Shown here one piece after another: positions 8,281-17,319 of a stretch of DNA of 64,000 nt. This DNA is from Gilliamella sp. WF3-4 (lineage in GTDB: Bacteria; Pseudomonadota; Gammaproteobacteria; Enterobacterales; Orbaceae). The position numbers and the translations under genes were made by a program. The notes beneath the pieces were generated by a model. That model did not search any database, was not told where the DNA came from, and saw only the letters and a program-made list of their open reading frames with translations. Each line of letters starts with the position of its first letter. The first letter of the stretch is position 1. Location of the stretch: positions 1 through 64,000 of the forward strand of contig NZ_LZGW01000038.1 of assembly GCF_001690275.1 (NCBI RefSeq). Direction: 5' to 3'.

Positions 8281-8538
8281 ATGAAAAAAATGACTGAACA
8301 TCAAATCGTAGCTATTTTAAAAGAAGCTGAAGCGGGTATTCCCGTTAAAGAGCTGTGCCGTAAATAGGACATGGGTAATTCAACTTTTTATAAATGGCGA
8401 GAAAAATATGGCGGTATGGAAACTTCGGATATCAAACGTCTAAAAGAACTCGAAGCGGAAAACCGCAAGCTTAAGCAGATGTTTGCCGAACTGAGCTTAA
8501 AATCCCAGCTTCAGGAAGAAATCATAAAAAAGCTTTAG
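8281..8538 (+). pseudogene. IS3-family orfA, interrupted by TAG
   Basis: From ATG 8281 the frame encodes the usual helix-turn-helix start (Glu-His-Gln-Ile-Val-Ala-Ile-Leu, Val-Lys-Glu-Leu-Cys-Arg-Lys), meets TAG at 8365-8367, then continues in the same frame with Ser-Thr-Phe-Tyr-Lys-Trp-Arg and the leucine-zipper segment Lys-Arg-Leu-Lys-Glu-Leu-Glu to TAG at 8536. A single nonsense mutation therefore breaks an otherwise full-length orfA (about 85 codons). It overlaps orfB by one base. Confidence 0.75.
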
Positions 8539-9361
8539 TGCCCGCAAAGGTACGTAAAACGTGGGCGCAGCAACTACAAAAAAATCATTTAGTTACTATT
8601 GCTATGAGCTGTGCCATTGTTGGCTTAAGCCGTTGTGCTTACTATTACCAACCTAAGTTTCAGGATGATTCCGTGATTATTTCGGTGTTGAATACTGTCA
8701 CAGACCGGCATTTACGCTGGGGCTTTCCTAAATGTTTTAATCGTATCAGAAAGCTGAGATATCAATAGAACCATAAACCTGTTTATCGGGTGTATTGTGA
8801 GTTGAACCTTAATATTAGGGCTAAACGTAAAAAACGTATCCCCCACGAACACAAGAAAAGCTATTGGTGCCTAATAAACAAGGTGAATGTTGGTCAATGG
8901 ATTTTATGAGTGACAGTAGCCGTAATCAACGTCGCTTTAGGACATTCAATGTCATCGATGACTTTAACCGTGAGGCGTTAGGTATTGATATTGCAGTAAG
9001 CTTACCAGCAGGAAGGATTACCCGTTACTTAGATAAACTGGACGAATATCATGGGTATCCATTAAAAATACGGGTCGATAATGGGCCAGAATTTACAGGA
9101 AAAACCTTTATAAACTGGGCTAAATCACATGATATAACCATTGATTATATCCAACCCGGTAGCCCATATCAAAATGGCTATATTGAACGATTTAATCGTA
9201 CCTATCGTACTGAAGTACTCGATTTATATCTTTTTAACAACTTAGCGCAAGCAAGGAGAATAACCGAAGAATGGTTAACGATTTATAACACCGAAAGACC
9301 GCATGAAGCATTAAATAACATGACACCGATTGAGTATAAAACACTAAAACAAGCAGCATGA
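8538..9361 (+). pseudogene. IS3-family orfB transposase, broken by a stop and a frameshift
   Basis: The first part (8538-8768) ends with TAG, and the reading continues in the same frame to about 8850. It then shifts to the frame 8864-9361, which carries the integrase core with Ser-Met-Asp-Phe, Arg-Val-Asp-Asn-Gly-Pro-Glu-Phe and Ile-Glu-Arg-Phe-Asn-Arg. The DDE residues are present but split over frames, so no functional transposase is made. The C-terminal Arg-Pro-His-Glu-Ala-Leu block is intact. Confidence 0.8.
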
Positions 9362-9374
9362 TTTTCTACGTGAG

Positions 9375-9602
9375 TTGTGTACTAAGTTTGGAGTATTTAC
9401 AGTAGCCACTATCGCAATTATCATCTTTGACGATAATGCGTTGCAAAAATGGTTAGATCGTTGCTGCTTTAGTAAAGATGCCAAACGTGATCAATGTAAT
9501 GAGCTAACCAAGGATCTAAGTGCGTTTTTATCCAGCAGTTCAGGGGACATTTTAATGTATATAACCTATTTTTACGTAAAATATGTAGAAAAACATTGGT
9601 GA
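9375..9602 (+). pseudogene. Possible C-terminal scrap of the IS-interrupted effector
   Basis: Just after the IS, a 75-codon frame from TTG encodes a short hydrophobic segment, then Lys-Trp-Leu-Asp-Arg-Cys and a Ser-rich tail. It has no binding site or plausible start. The position, right after an IS that cuts an effector remnant, suggests the downstream part of that gene. This is inference; the sequence does not overlap any part of the effector at 1277 that I can align. Confidence 0.35.
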
Positions 9603-10882
9603 AATATTAACTTCATAATAAATATTATAACGTTATAATATATACGATAAATGTAATTAAAAGAAAAAGTGAATTGGCAATTACTGATTATTCGTTATCT
9701 GGTTTTAGGAAATTATCAATTAAGATTTATTGTTGTGAGCAAACGCCAATACTAAAAACTCTTGATAACGCGTTATTGTGGGCGTAATGCAGATAACGAT
9801 TATGATGTTTTTTGGACTAGTGGAATAACAAAAGATGAAAACAAAGCAATATTGGTTTACTTAAATCATATGAGTTTTAAATTGAAGCGTATTTTTTAAG
9901 TTGATAGCTAAATTGGTTGTACTAGGAATTGCGTCGGTGGCGGTTAATCGCATTAGCGGTTAAAAATGTATTGGAAAGTAAAAATAAACAGCTTGTAGTA
10001 GTAGCATCCCCCCCCAAATTACTATTCTGGTTGTACCATATCCACAATTAAGCTAAAAGGTGAATCTTAGAATAAAAAATTACATATAAAGATCGAATGA
10101 TTTATCAAGGCTAGATAGGGAATTGCTTTTTCAATCCAGAGAAGGGCGTTAACGTGATTTTTGAATAACGAAATGATCATCATAAGCTATTATAAAATAG
10201 CTAATTTTAATATGCTTATATGAGCTTAGTGGTAAAATAAGTGATTTGATGTATAGCTTTAAATTTTTTGTGATTAACATTTTTGCTTATTATTGTTGTT
10301 ATGAGTGTATTATTTTATCCACATATGAAGTACATGATATTATCAATTTAAGCAATCAATATTTTGGATTTATTGGTTTCTTATAGCATTACTATTGGTG
10401 GTTATATTGGTATGTTTATAACATTAAAAGGCAATTATAAAATAAAGGCAAAAATGCTTAAGTAAAGATTTAAAGGCCTAAGCGGGGGAAGACGTAAAAA
10501 ATTAATGCAAGGCAATTGACCAATAAAAAGTTAGAAAATTAGGCCACCAAAGAAAGATTAAAATTGGTGAAAATTAACCTGTAACTAAATATTTATCAAA
10601 TAATTATGATGCAAATTTTTACTATTAAAAAGAATATATAGGAAAAGTGTTATACAGATATGAGTGTTTAAATTATTAAATAAAATAGAAGAGTAAGCAA
10701 AGATGTGATCATGGCATAAATAGCCAACCTATCTGGCTTTATCTGTTCTAGGCGATGATTTTTTGAAAAACAATGGTATAGAAATTTGTCATATGAAGTT
10801 ATAATTTAGTCAAACCTAACATGTTACATATAAATCAATAATCATATTAGTAACAAACATAAAAAATTAAGGAATAAAAACA
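9603..10882. other. Gene-free stretch with eroded coding scraps
   Basis: No frame here has a credible start and length. Scraps that still read like protein include about 9785-9898 (Asp-Asn-Asp-Tyr-Asp-Val-Phe-Trp), 9900-9962, and a hydrophobic stretch near 10260-10465 that looks like two membrane helices with stops. There is a C8 run at 10008-10015. The zone separates the effector island from the T6SS structural genes and looks like the residue of deleted effector/immunity genes. A promoter for the PAAR gene presumably lies in the last 100 bases but is not distinct. Confidence 0.5.
9622..9641. repeat. Perfect 20-base palindrome
   Basis: ATATTATAAC is followed directly by its reverse complement. 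It is AT-rich with no loop, so it resembles a dimeric protein-binding site or a recombination scar more than a terminator. It lies 20 bases after the possible effector scrap that follows the IS element. No function can be assigned. Confidence 0.5.
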
Positions 10883-11149
10883 ATGGGAAAAAATGTGGTT
10901 CGATTAGGTGACCCAACAACACATGGTGGGTCTGTAATATCTGCATCTTCAACGGCAATCATTGAAGGCAAACCAGTTGCTTTAATTGGTGATCTTGTAA
11001 GTTGCCCTAAAAAGGGACATGGTATAAATAAAATTATCGAAGGGGCTAAAATGAGCCTTTTTGATGGTAAAGCTGTAGTTATTGATCAATGTTTATGTGA
11101 ATGTGGCTGTAAAGTGCTTTCTACAATTAGCTCAGCGGTAATGGAATAA
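10883..11149 (+). CDS. PAAR-domain T6SS spike-tip protein
   Basis: This 88-residue protein is almost exactly one PAAR domain: Arg-Leu-Gly-Asp-Pro-Thr-Thr-His-Gly-Gly at the start, Gly-Asp-Leu-Val-Ser-Cys-Pro in the middle, and later Cys and His residues suited to bind the structural metal at the cone tip. PAAR proteins sharpen the VgrG spike and can carry effectors. There is no C-terminal extension, so it is an adaptor tip, not a fused toxin. AAGGAAT precedes the ATG. It opens the T6SS gene run and ends 5 bases before the next gene. Confidence 0.9.
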   Translation: MGKNVVRLGDPTTHGGSVISASSTAIIEGKPVALIGDLVSCPKKGHGINKIIEGAKMSLFDGKAVVIDQCLCECGCKVLSTISSAVME

Positions 11150-11154
11150 ATATT

Positions 11155-12288
11155 ATGTCTTGGCCTAAACCTACTGTTATTGATCCGCTAGAAGCACCAA
11201 AAGCATTACATCTTGGAAGATGGTTATTCTTTTTTATCCTATTAATTCTCATTACAGGCATTGTGCTTGCATTAATGTGGCCTGATAAAAACTCTTTTTT
11301 GCAATGGACGTTTTGGTTAAGTATTGCATTTATTTCGGCAGCAATAGGAAGCATTGCTGTTAGTGTTCGGTTTTATCTTTATGGTCTTGCGCAAGAAGAA
11401 TATGAAATATGGCAACTTGAGCAAAAACAAATTGAACAAAATTGGCAAGAGTGGGCAATGCAATCATTAATTGTTCTTAATAGTTTTTATGCTTTACCGA
11501 GTAAAATCAGCATAGACGATATTATGGAGAATAGTCAAAATCTGACTTCTCATGCAAATAAACCGTTAATTTTTAATGATGATTTTGATATGGCTGGATG
11601 TGTTGAAAGCTTATTTTCTTCAATGCAAGATGTATTATCTTTACTTTCTCCGAAAGAATTTATCAATATTATCGTTTACTCGTCACCTGAATCATATGGT
11701 CTTTCTGAAAAAGATATCGATGTTGCTTATAAAAATGCAAAAATTAAACAACCTTATACGATGTCTTATCAGATTATGAGTCAAGTAGATACTGACAAGT
11801 TAATTGAGCGGATAGAAAGCCCTCAATCCTCCATACAATTAATCATTATCAATAATACTGGCTCATCGGGTTCTGCTTTCATATGTGCTTTTTTATTTAC
11901 TGATAAAAAATACTATCAAGATTTAGCTATTGATATTGGCAAAAACGAAATTTTACGACCTATGATAACTCAAGATATGCCGATAGGCATTCAGCAGATG
12001 GCTGAAATGCAATCAGTAATTCATCAGGTAAAACAACTTTGGTTTTCTAATTTAGATAAAAAACAAGAAGTTAATGTTGCTAAACAGTTGGCGGAATGGG
12101 ATATATCTCCTGAACTGATGTATCACTTAGAAAATATTGCTGGTAATCAAACTGAGCTATCTTACTGGCTTTCATTGGTATTGGCATGTGAAATGGTAAC
12201 TAAAACAAAACAAAATAATTTAATTGCTGCAATGAACCATAATCAATGGTTATTTTCAGTTGTGACAACAATAGATAGGGAGTCGTAA
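11155..12288 (+). CDS. T6SS-associated inner-membrane protein, unnamed, upstream of TssM
   Basis: The 377-residue protein has two predicted membrane helices (about residues 21-43 and 48-78) and then a large soluble part starting with a Gln/Glu-rich helix (Trp-Gln-Leu-Glu-Gln-Lys-Gln). I do not recognise a named Tss family; it is not TssL (no OmpA or DotU features). It is translationally linked: 5 bases after the PAAR gene, and its stop abuts the tssM ATG. Position suggests an accessory partner of the TssJLM membrane complex. Confidence 0.6.
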   Translation: MSWPKPTVIDPLEAPKALHLGRWLFFFILLILITGIVLALMWPDKNSFLQWTFWLSIAFISAAIGSIAVSVRFYLYGLAQEEYEIWQLEQKQIEQNWQEWAMQSLIVLNSFYALPSKISIDDIMENSQNLTSHANKPLIFNDDFDMAGCVESLFSSMQDVLSLLSPKEFINIIVYSSPESYGLSEKDIDVAYKNAKIKQPYTMSYQIMSQVDTDKLIERIESPQSSIQLIIINNTGSSGSAFICAFLFTDKKYYQDLAIDIGKNEILRPMITQDMPIGIQQMAEMQSVIHQVKQLWFSNLDKKQEVNVAKQLAEWDISPELMYHLENIAGNQTELSYWLSLVLACEMVTKTKQNNLIAAMNHNQWLFSVVTTIDRES

Positions 12289-15200
12289 ATGAAAAATAAA
12301 TGGAAATGGATTGGCTTAATTTTTATTATATTATTGATTGCACTATTGTTAGCGTTAGGGCTCTTTTTTTGGGGGGATTGGTTTGGCTATGCAACAGTAA
12401 GAGAAAAATCTCAATTATGGATACAAGGGATGTTATTGTTATTTGGTTTACTGCTAACCCCTATTCTTATTACAAATAGCTATAAATTGTGGGCAAAAGA
12501 CAAAACTAAGCGTGAATCTCTCAATCCCGTCAAAAATAAAAAACCAAAAGAGCCACAGCCATTTGCTGAATTTTTGGATATTAAAAAACAGTGTAGATAT
12601 CGTTTAGGACCATTTTGGCGTTATAAAATTTGCAAATGTTTAGTATTAGGTTTTCATTCCGACGTTGAGCTTTTGTTACCTAATTTACCAAAAGATCAGT
12701 GGCAGTTGTGCGATAATACGTTAATGGTATACGGTGGTGATATTCAAGATGAGCCAAATATACCGTGGTTGCAAGCCTTAAAAAAGCATTTTTCGCGTAT
12801 TTTGCCATTTTTTACTAAACCAATAGATGCTGTTGTTTGGGTTACACCTAAACAGTACCTTGATAATAATCGCCGGCAACAATTATTGCTCGAAAAGGCT
12901 GTACTAAAATTACAAGCTCGCAATAAGGCTTTAAAATGGTGTCCGCCACTTTATTTAGTTGCAGGACAACAAAGCCAATGGTCACAAAAAGGGCGAATAG
13001 AACAAAGTGTTGGTTTGCTTTTTACTGAATTAAAACAAGAGGCAATGGAGCCGGTTGTTGTATCTCTTAATCAATTAGCTCAAGAATGCAGCCAACGAGG
13101 CGTGAGACAAATCAAAGATAATACCAATTATTCGTTTTTACTCAAATTAAGCCAAGACTTGGTTAAGCGCGATATTTCTAATATTAAGCGTTATTTGACT
13201 TCTTTGATTTCCTTTCCTTATTCTCCGAATGTTCGTGGGCTTTTTTTTACTCCTCACCAATCACAGACCCATGAAGAAACGTCTATTTTTGAACATTCCT
13301 TAGCAATGACTCCGACATGGCAATCTATTCGAGATGATGCCAACGCACAAATGGGTCGGCGAATGGGGATACAATGGGATATTTGGTCCTGTTATGCTGT
13401 AATTTCATTTATGGGAATAATGTGTATAGCACTATGTACTTCATATTTTCGAAATGCATCTCTCATTGATGATAGTTTTGAGCTTGTAAAGCAAGCGGAC
13501 GGTTCGATTAAGAAAGATTATACCTCACGGTTACAGATACAGCATCAGTTACAACAACATCTAGAACAGTTACTTTATCGCCAAGAAAAAGGCGCTCCTT
13601 TATTTTATCGTTTTGGTTTAAATCATAATGATGAAGTGCTTAAAAGAATGTGGCTTACCTATCGTGCAACTAACTCACGTAATATTGCAACGCCACTTCA
13701 TAATATCATGACTGACTATTTGACTTTATTAACCGAATTACCGCCTGGTGATTCTAGAAGGGAAAAATTGGTCGATTCAGCATATGATGTGTTAAAAGCC
13801 TATTTAATGATGGGTCGCCCAGATAAGAGCGATGGGCTTTATTTGAGTGAATTTGCCACAAAAAAATGGCGTACGCCAGAAGGTGTGAGTGATGGTGATT
13901 GGCAAAGGTTGATGCCCGACTTAGTTCGCTTTTGGGGGCAAATGCTTAACCTACACCCTAATTGGGCACAAAATAATGATGCGCGTTTAGTTAAAGATGT
14001 TAGGCAAATTTTAATTAATAAAATTGGTGTGCAAAATGCACTTAATACTCTTTATCAAGAATTGATTCAGCGAGCGAGCCAACATTATGCAAATCAAAAT
14101 TTGAATCAGTTACTTGAAGGCTTAGACAGCCAAATGCTGTTTTCAACCGATGTTGAAATACCCGGCGTTTATACCCGCAAAGCTTGGGATGACACCATTA
14201 AAAGCGAAATTGCTGAAATGGCAAAATATCGCAAAGAACAAATTGACTGGGTGTTGAGTGATGGAGAAAGCGATTTAACTGCTTCGATTTCTCCTGATAC
14301 GTTAAAAAAACAACTTACCGATCGGTATTTTAGTGAGTATGGTGCTGCATGGCAATATTTTCTAAATACGATACAATGGCATTCATCTAATAATGTTTCA
14401 GATGTTATTGAACAACTTACCTTACTTGCTGATACTCGGCAGTCCCCTTTAATTGCTCTAATTAATGTGGTCAAATATCAGTCTGAAGTGGCGTATTCGG
14501 GGGACGGGTTATCAGATAACTTAATTCGTTCAGCGCAAGAACTGATTGGGAATAAATCAAAAACAGGATTACCGATAAATAACGAAGCGTCAGGGCCGTT
14601 AACTGCTACATTTTCACCGGTTACTAGCTTGCTTAATAGTAAAAATACCGATGGGCTTTCTTTACAAACTTACTTATTACGTATTACACAAGTTCGCTTA
14701 AAATTACAAAATATAGCTAATAGTGCCGACCCTCAGGCCATGATGCAAGGATTAGCAAAAAGTGTTTTTAAAGGTACTTCAATTGATTTAACCGAAACAC
14801 GAGATTATGGTAATTTAATTGCTGCTAATTTAGGTGAAGAGTGGTCAGGATTTGGTTATAGCCTATTTAAACAACCATTAGAACAATCTTGGCAAGTGGT
14901 GTTAGCACCCGCAGCCAATAGCTTTAATGAGGTTTGGCAAAATTATATTGTTAGCCAATGGGAAAAATCTTTTGCAGGGCGTTATCCTTTTAAAAATAGT
15001 GGTAACGAGGCATCATTAGCTGAACTTGCACGTTTTTTGCGTGCCGATACAGGCCTTATTGATAATTTTATTACCAGTGAACTAAGTGGCGTATTAGAAA
15101 AGAAAGGGGGAAGCTGGGTTGTTAACTCTGTAAATGCTCAAGGCCTTAACTTTTCGCCTAAATTTCTTGATACATTAAAATTATTTAATGAAATATCGGC

Positions 15201-15618
15201 AGAATTACTTGCAACAGGGGATGTGGCTTTGTCATTTGATCTGATGCCACGTAGTGGTAACAAAATTGCGCGGACCGAATTGTTGATTAACAAACAAAAA
15301 ATAGATTATTTTAATCAAACCCCTACATGGAAGCGCTTCAATTGGCCTGGTGATGGATACTCATCTTACTCACAATTAAGCTGGAGTAGTGATACCTCAG
15401 GACTACGACTTTATCAATATCATGGCGGTGATTGGGCATGGATTCGTTTGCTTGAGTCTGCATCTGTTAAACCGTTAGATTCAAGTCGCTATGAACTTAT
15501 TTGGAAAACGCCTGATCACCGTAAGTTAAAATTCATTTTACGTACTCAGTTAGGTGGTGGGCCATTAACGTTATTGAAGTTGCGTAATTTTACTTTACCG
15601 AAAACGGTATTTGAATAA
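12289..15618 (+). CDS. tssM: TssM (IcmF-type) T6SS membrane-complex protein
   Basis: At 1109 residues this has the IcmF/TssM length and plan: two N-terminal membrane helices (about 5-30 and 44-63), a cytoplasmic domain, a third helix near 370-390, and a long periplasmic part ending in the beta-rich C-terminal domain that binds TssJ (Pro-Gly-Asp-Gly-Tyr, Leu-Arg-Leu-Tyr-Gln-Tyr). It forms the trans-envelope core with TssJ and TssL. No Walker A motif is seen where some TssM proteins have one (the region reads Leu-Val-Leu-Gly-Phe-His-Ser-Asp). It follows the membrane gene without a gap and precedes tssA by 33 bases. Confidence 0.92.
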   Translation: MKNKWKWIGLIFIILLIALLLALGLFFWGDWFGYATVREKSQLWIQGMLLLFGLLLTPILITNSYKLWAKDKTKRESLNPVKNKKPKEPQPFAEFLDIKKQCRYRLGPFWRYKICKCLVLGFHSDVELLLPNLPKDQWQLCDNTLMVYGGDIQDEPNIPWLQALKKHFSRILPFFTKPIDAVVWVTPKQYLDNNRRQQLLLEKAVLKLQARNKALKWCPPLYLVAGQQSQWSQKGRIEQSVGLLFTELKQEAMEPVVVSLNQLAQECSQRGVRQIKDNTNYSFLLKLSQDLVKRDISNIKRYLTSLISFPYSPNVRGLFFTPHQSQTHEETSIFEHSLAMTPTWQSIRDDANAQMGRRMGIQWDIWSCYAVISFMGIMCIALCTSYFRNASLIDDSFELVKQADGSIKKDYTSRLQIQHQLQQHLEQLLYRQEKGAPLFYRFGLNHNDEVLKRMWLTYRATNSRNIATPLHNIMTDYLTLLTELPPGDSRREKLVDSAYDVLKAYLMMGRPDKSDGLYLSEFATKKWRTPEGVSDGDWQRLMPDLVRFWGQMLNLHPNWAQNNDARLVKDVRQILINKIGVQNALNTLYQELIQRASQHYANQNLNQLLEGLDSQMLFSTDVEIPGVYTRKAWDDTIKSEIAEMAKYRKEQIDWVLSDGESDLTASISPDTLKKQLTDRYFSEYGAAWQYFLNTIQWHSSNNVSDVIEQLTLLADTRQSPLIALINVVKYQSEVAYSGDGLSDNLIRSAQELIGNKSKTGLPINNEASGPLTATFSPVTSLLNSKNTDGLSLQTYLLRITQVRLKLQNIANSADPQAMMQGLAKSVFKGTSIDLTETRDYGNLIAANLGEEWSGFGYSLFKQPLEQSWQVVLAPAANSFNEVWQNYIVSQWEKSFAGRYPFKNSGNEASLAELARFLRADTGLIDNFITSELSGVLEKKGGSWVVNSVNAQGLNFSPKFLDTLKLFNEISAELLATGDVALSFDLMPRSGNKIARTELLINKQKIDYFNQTPTWKRFNWPGDGYSSYSQLSWSSDTSGLRLYQYHGGDWAWIRLLESASVKPLDSSRYELIWKTPDHRKLKFILRTQLGGGPLTLLKLRNFTLPKTVFE

Positions 15619-15651
15619 CGATTAATTAAAATAAAATGTTGGATTATTATT

Positions 15652-17262
15652 ATGTTTAGCCAATTACTAAGCCGTTTTTTGGGGCAACAAGCTCCTAATG
15701 AGTCAGTGAAAGTAGAATTAAATCAACATTGGGATAATTGGTTACAACCAATTACGCCCGATAAGCCTACAGGAGAAGACCTAACATATCACGATACGTT
15801 TCAAAATATTAAAGAAGAGATCACAAAATTATCAGGGATTGATTACTCTCTGATTGTTACGGAAAGTGAAACAATATTAAAACAACATAGTAAAGATATC
15901 CGTGTTGTAACTTATTATTGTTTGGCTCGTTTATATATAGATGGTGCTGAGGGGTTTGCTGATGGTGTTGAGCTATTAGCTGGATTATTAGATAAATTTG
16001 GCTCATCAATTTATCCTTCACGGCAAAATATCCGTAAAAACGCGATAGAATGGCTTGCTAATGCAAAATTTATTGATCAGCTTACTCACTTGCAACCTTT
16101 ATCTGAGCATTGTTTGACGCGTATTATTGTTGCATTAAATCAAATTGATCATTGCTGCCAAAAGTTATTTGTTAGCGATAATCCTGATCAATCTATCGAT
16201 CCTCCTAACTTATCTGCATTAGTTCACTTTTTTAATAGTGGTATAAATCAATCGGTTAAACTTTCCAGTGTAGAAAATACAGCTTCAGCTACGCCAGTTT
16301 CTTCTCCGCAGCAAGAACCAGCTAAAAATATAACCGAAATAAAGATCAGCTCTCAACGTGATGTACTCGATCAGGCGCGTAAAATGGCCTCTTTTTTGCG
16401 TGAAAAACCAGAAGGGTACCTTGCTGCTGGTCGTTTTTTACGAGTGCTTAGGTGGGATACGGTTATTGATTTGCCACCCGCTGATCATAGAGGAAAAACG
16501 CGATTACCAGCACCAAGAACAGAGCTTAAACAACATATTAGCCGTTTAATTCTTCAACAACAGTGGACAGAACTTTTTGAGCGTGTTGAAGCGGCTTTTA
16601 TGGAAAGTGCTAACCATTTCTGGTTAGACTTGCAACGAGCAACGGTAATGTCGCTACAAAAAATGGGAGAGCCTTATCAATCATGGGCTGATATTTATTT
16701 AACGGACATTGGTTTAATGTTAGAACGGCTAAATGGTATTGAGCGCCTATTTTTTGAAAATGGTATGCCATTTGCTGACGATGAAACATTAAACTGGATT
16801 GCAAATAATGCTCGCATTCATCATTTAGATGAAGGTGACAGCATGGTACCTATAGCTGTATCTGGCGAGAATGATTGGAACGAAATTGAAAAACAAGCTC
16901 TTGAGCTTGCTCATGCTGAAAACTTAGAAAAAGCATTTTATTGGCTACAAAATTTGCCATTACTGCGCTCTCCTAAACAACGATATTTGTTGCGCTATAC
17001 TCAGGCGAGAGTGGCAGAACAGCTTGGTAAACAAGATATTGCATTAAACTTATTAATTGGGCTAAATAATCAACAGCAGTCTTTAACTTTATTACAATGG
17101 GAGCAGGAATTATTATTTGATGTTAAGCGATGTTTATTGCGTTTAATTAAGCAAAAAAATAAATCCAAAGAGATAATAAAGCCACATTTATTGGAGTTAA
17201 GAGAGTTGTTACAGCAAGAGCTAACCGAACTCGATCCAGCTAGAGCATTAAGTGTGATGTAA
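15652..17262 (+). CDS. tssA: TssA T6SS cap/priming protein (ImpA-N and VasJ type)
   Basis: The N-terminus carries the ImpA-N signature (Gly-Glu-Asp-Leu-Thr-Tyr, Tyr-Tyr-Cys-Leu-Ala-Arg, Ser-Ile-Tyr-Pro-Ser-Arg), followed by a variable linker near residues 200-230 and a helical C-terminal part (Gln-Ala-Arg-Val-Ala-Glu-Gln-Leu-Gly-Lys) of the VasJ type. TssA proteins dock at the baseplate and coordinate sheath polymerisation. Length 536 fits the family. It sits between tssM and tssF. Confidence 0.88.
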   Translation: MFSQLLSRFLGQQAPNESVKVELNQHWDNWLQPITPDKPTGEDLTYHDTFQNIKEEITKLSGIDYSLIVTESETILKQHSKDIRVVTYYCLARLYIDGAEGFADGVELLAGLLDKFGSSIYPSRQNIRKNAIEWLANAKFIDQLTHLQPLSEHCLTRIIVALNQIDHCCQKLFVSDNPDQSIDPPNLSALVHFFNSGINQSVKLSSVENTASATPVSSPQQEPAKNITEIKISSQRDVLDQARKMASFLREKPEGYLAAGRFLRVLRWDTVIDLPPADHRGKTRLPAPRTELKQHISRLILQQQWTELFERVEAAFMESANHFWLDLQRATVMSLQKMGEPYQSWADIYLTDIGLMLERLNGIERLFFENGMPFADDETLNWIANNARIHHLDEGDSMVPIAVSGENDWNEIEKQALELAHAENLEKAFYWLQNLPLLRSPKQRYLLRYTQARVAEQLGKQDIALNLLIGLNNQQQSLTLLQWEQELLFDVKRCLLRLIKQKNKSKEIIKPHLLELRELLQQELTELDPARALSVM

Positions 17263-17319
17263 TTTTATAAACTATAAAAAATAATCAAACTAACGAATAT
17301 GAAAATAAAGAGATAAATA

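Larger units (their letters stand above)
8206..9382 (+). mobile_element. Degenerate IS3-family insertion sequence
   Basis: The unit has the IS3 layout: a small helix-turn-helix orfA followed by orfB in the -1 frame with a DDE integrase core. The orfA protein resembles the IS51/IS407 type. Both frames carry stops, so it is inactive. Ends are tentative: the left end may be TGTAACTACCCCCC at 8206, and the right end near 9361-9382 holds a weak inverted match (GAGTTGTGTA). No clear target duplication is seen. It lies inside a decayed effector. Confidence 0.7.

Noticed and set aside
10008-10015. Run of eight C as a phase-variation tract
   Set aside because: It is in eroded noncoding DNA with no ORF whose frame it could control.
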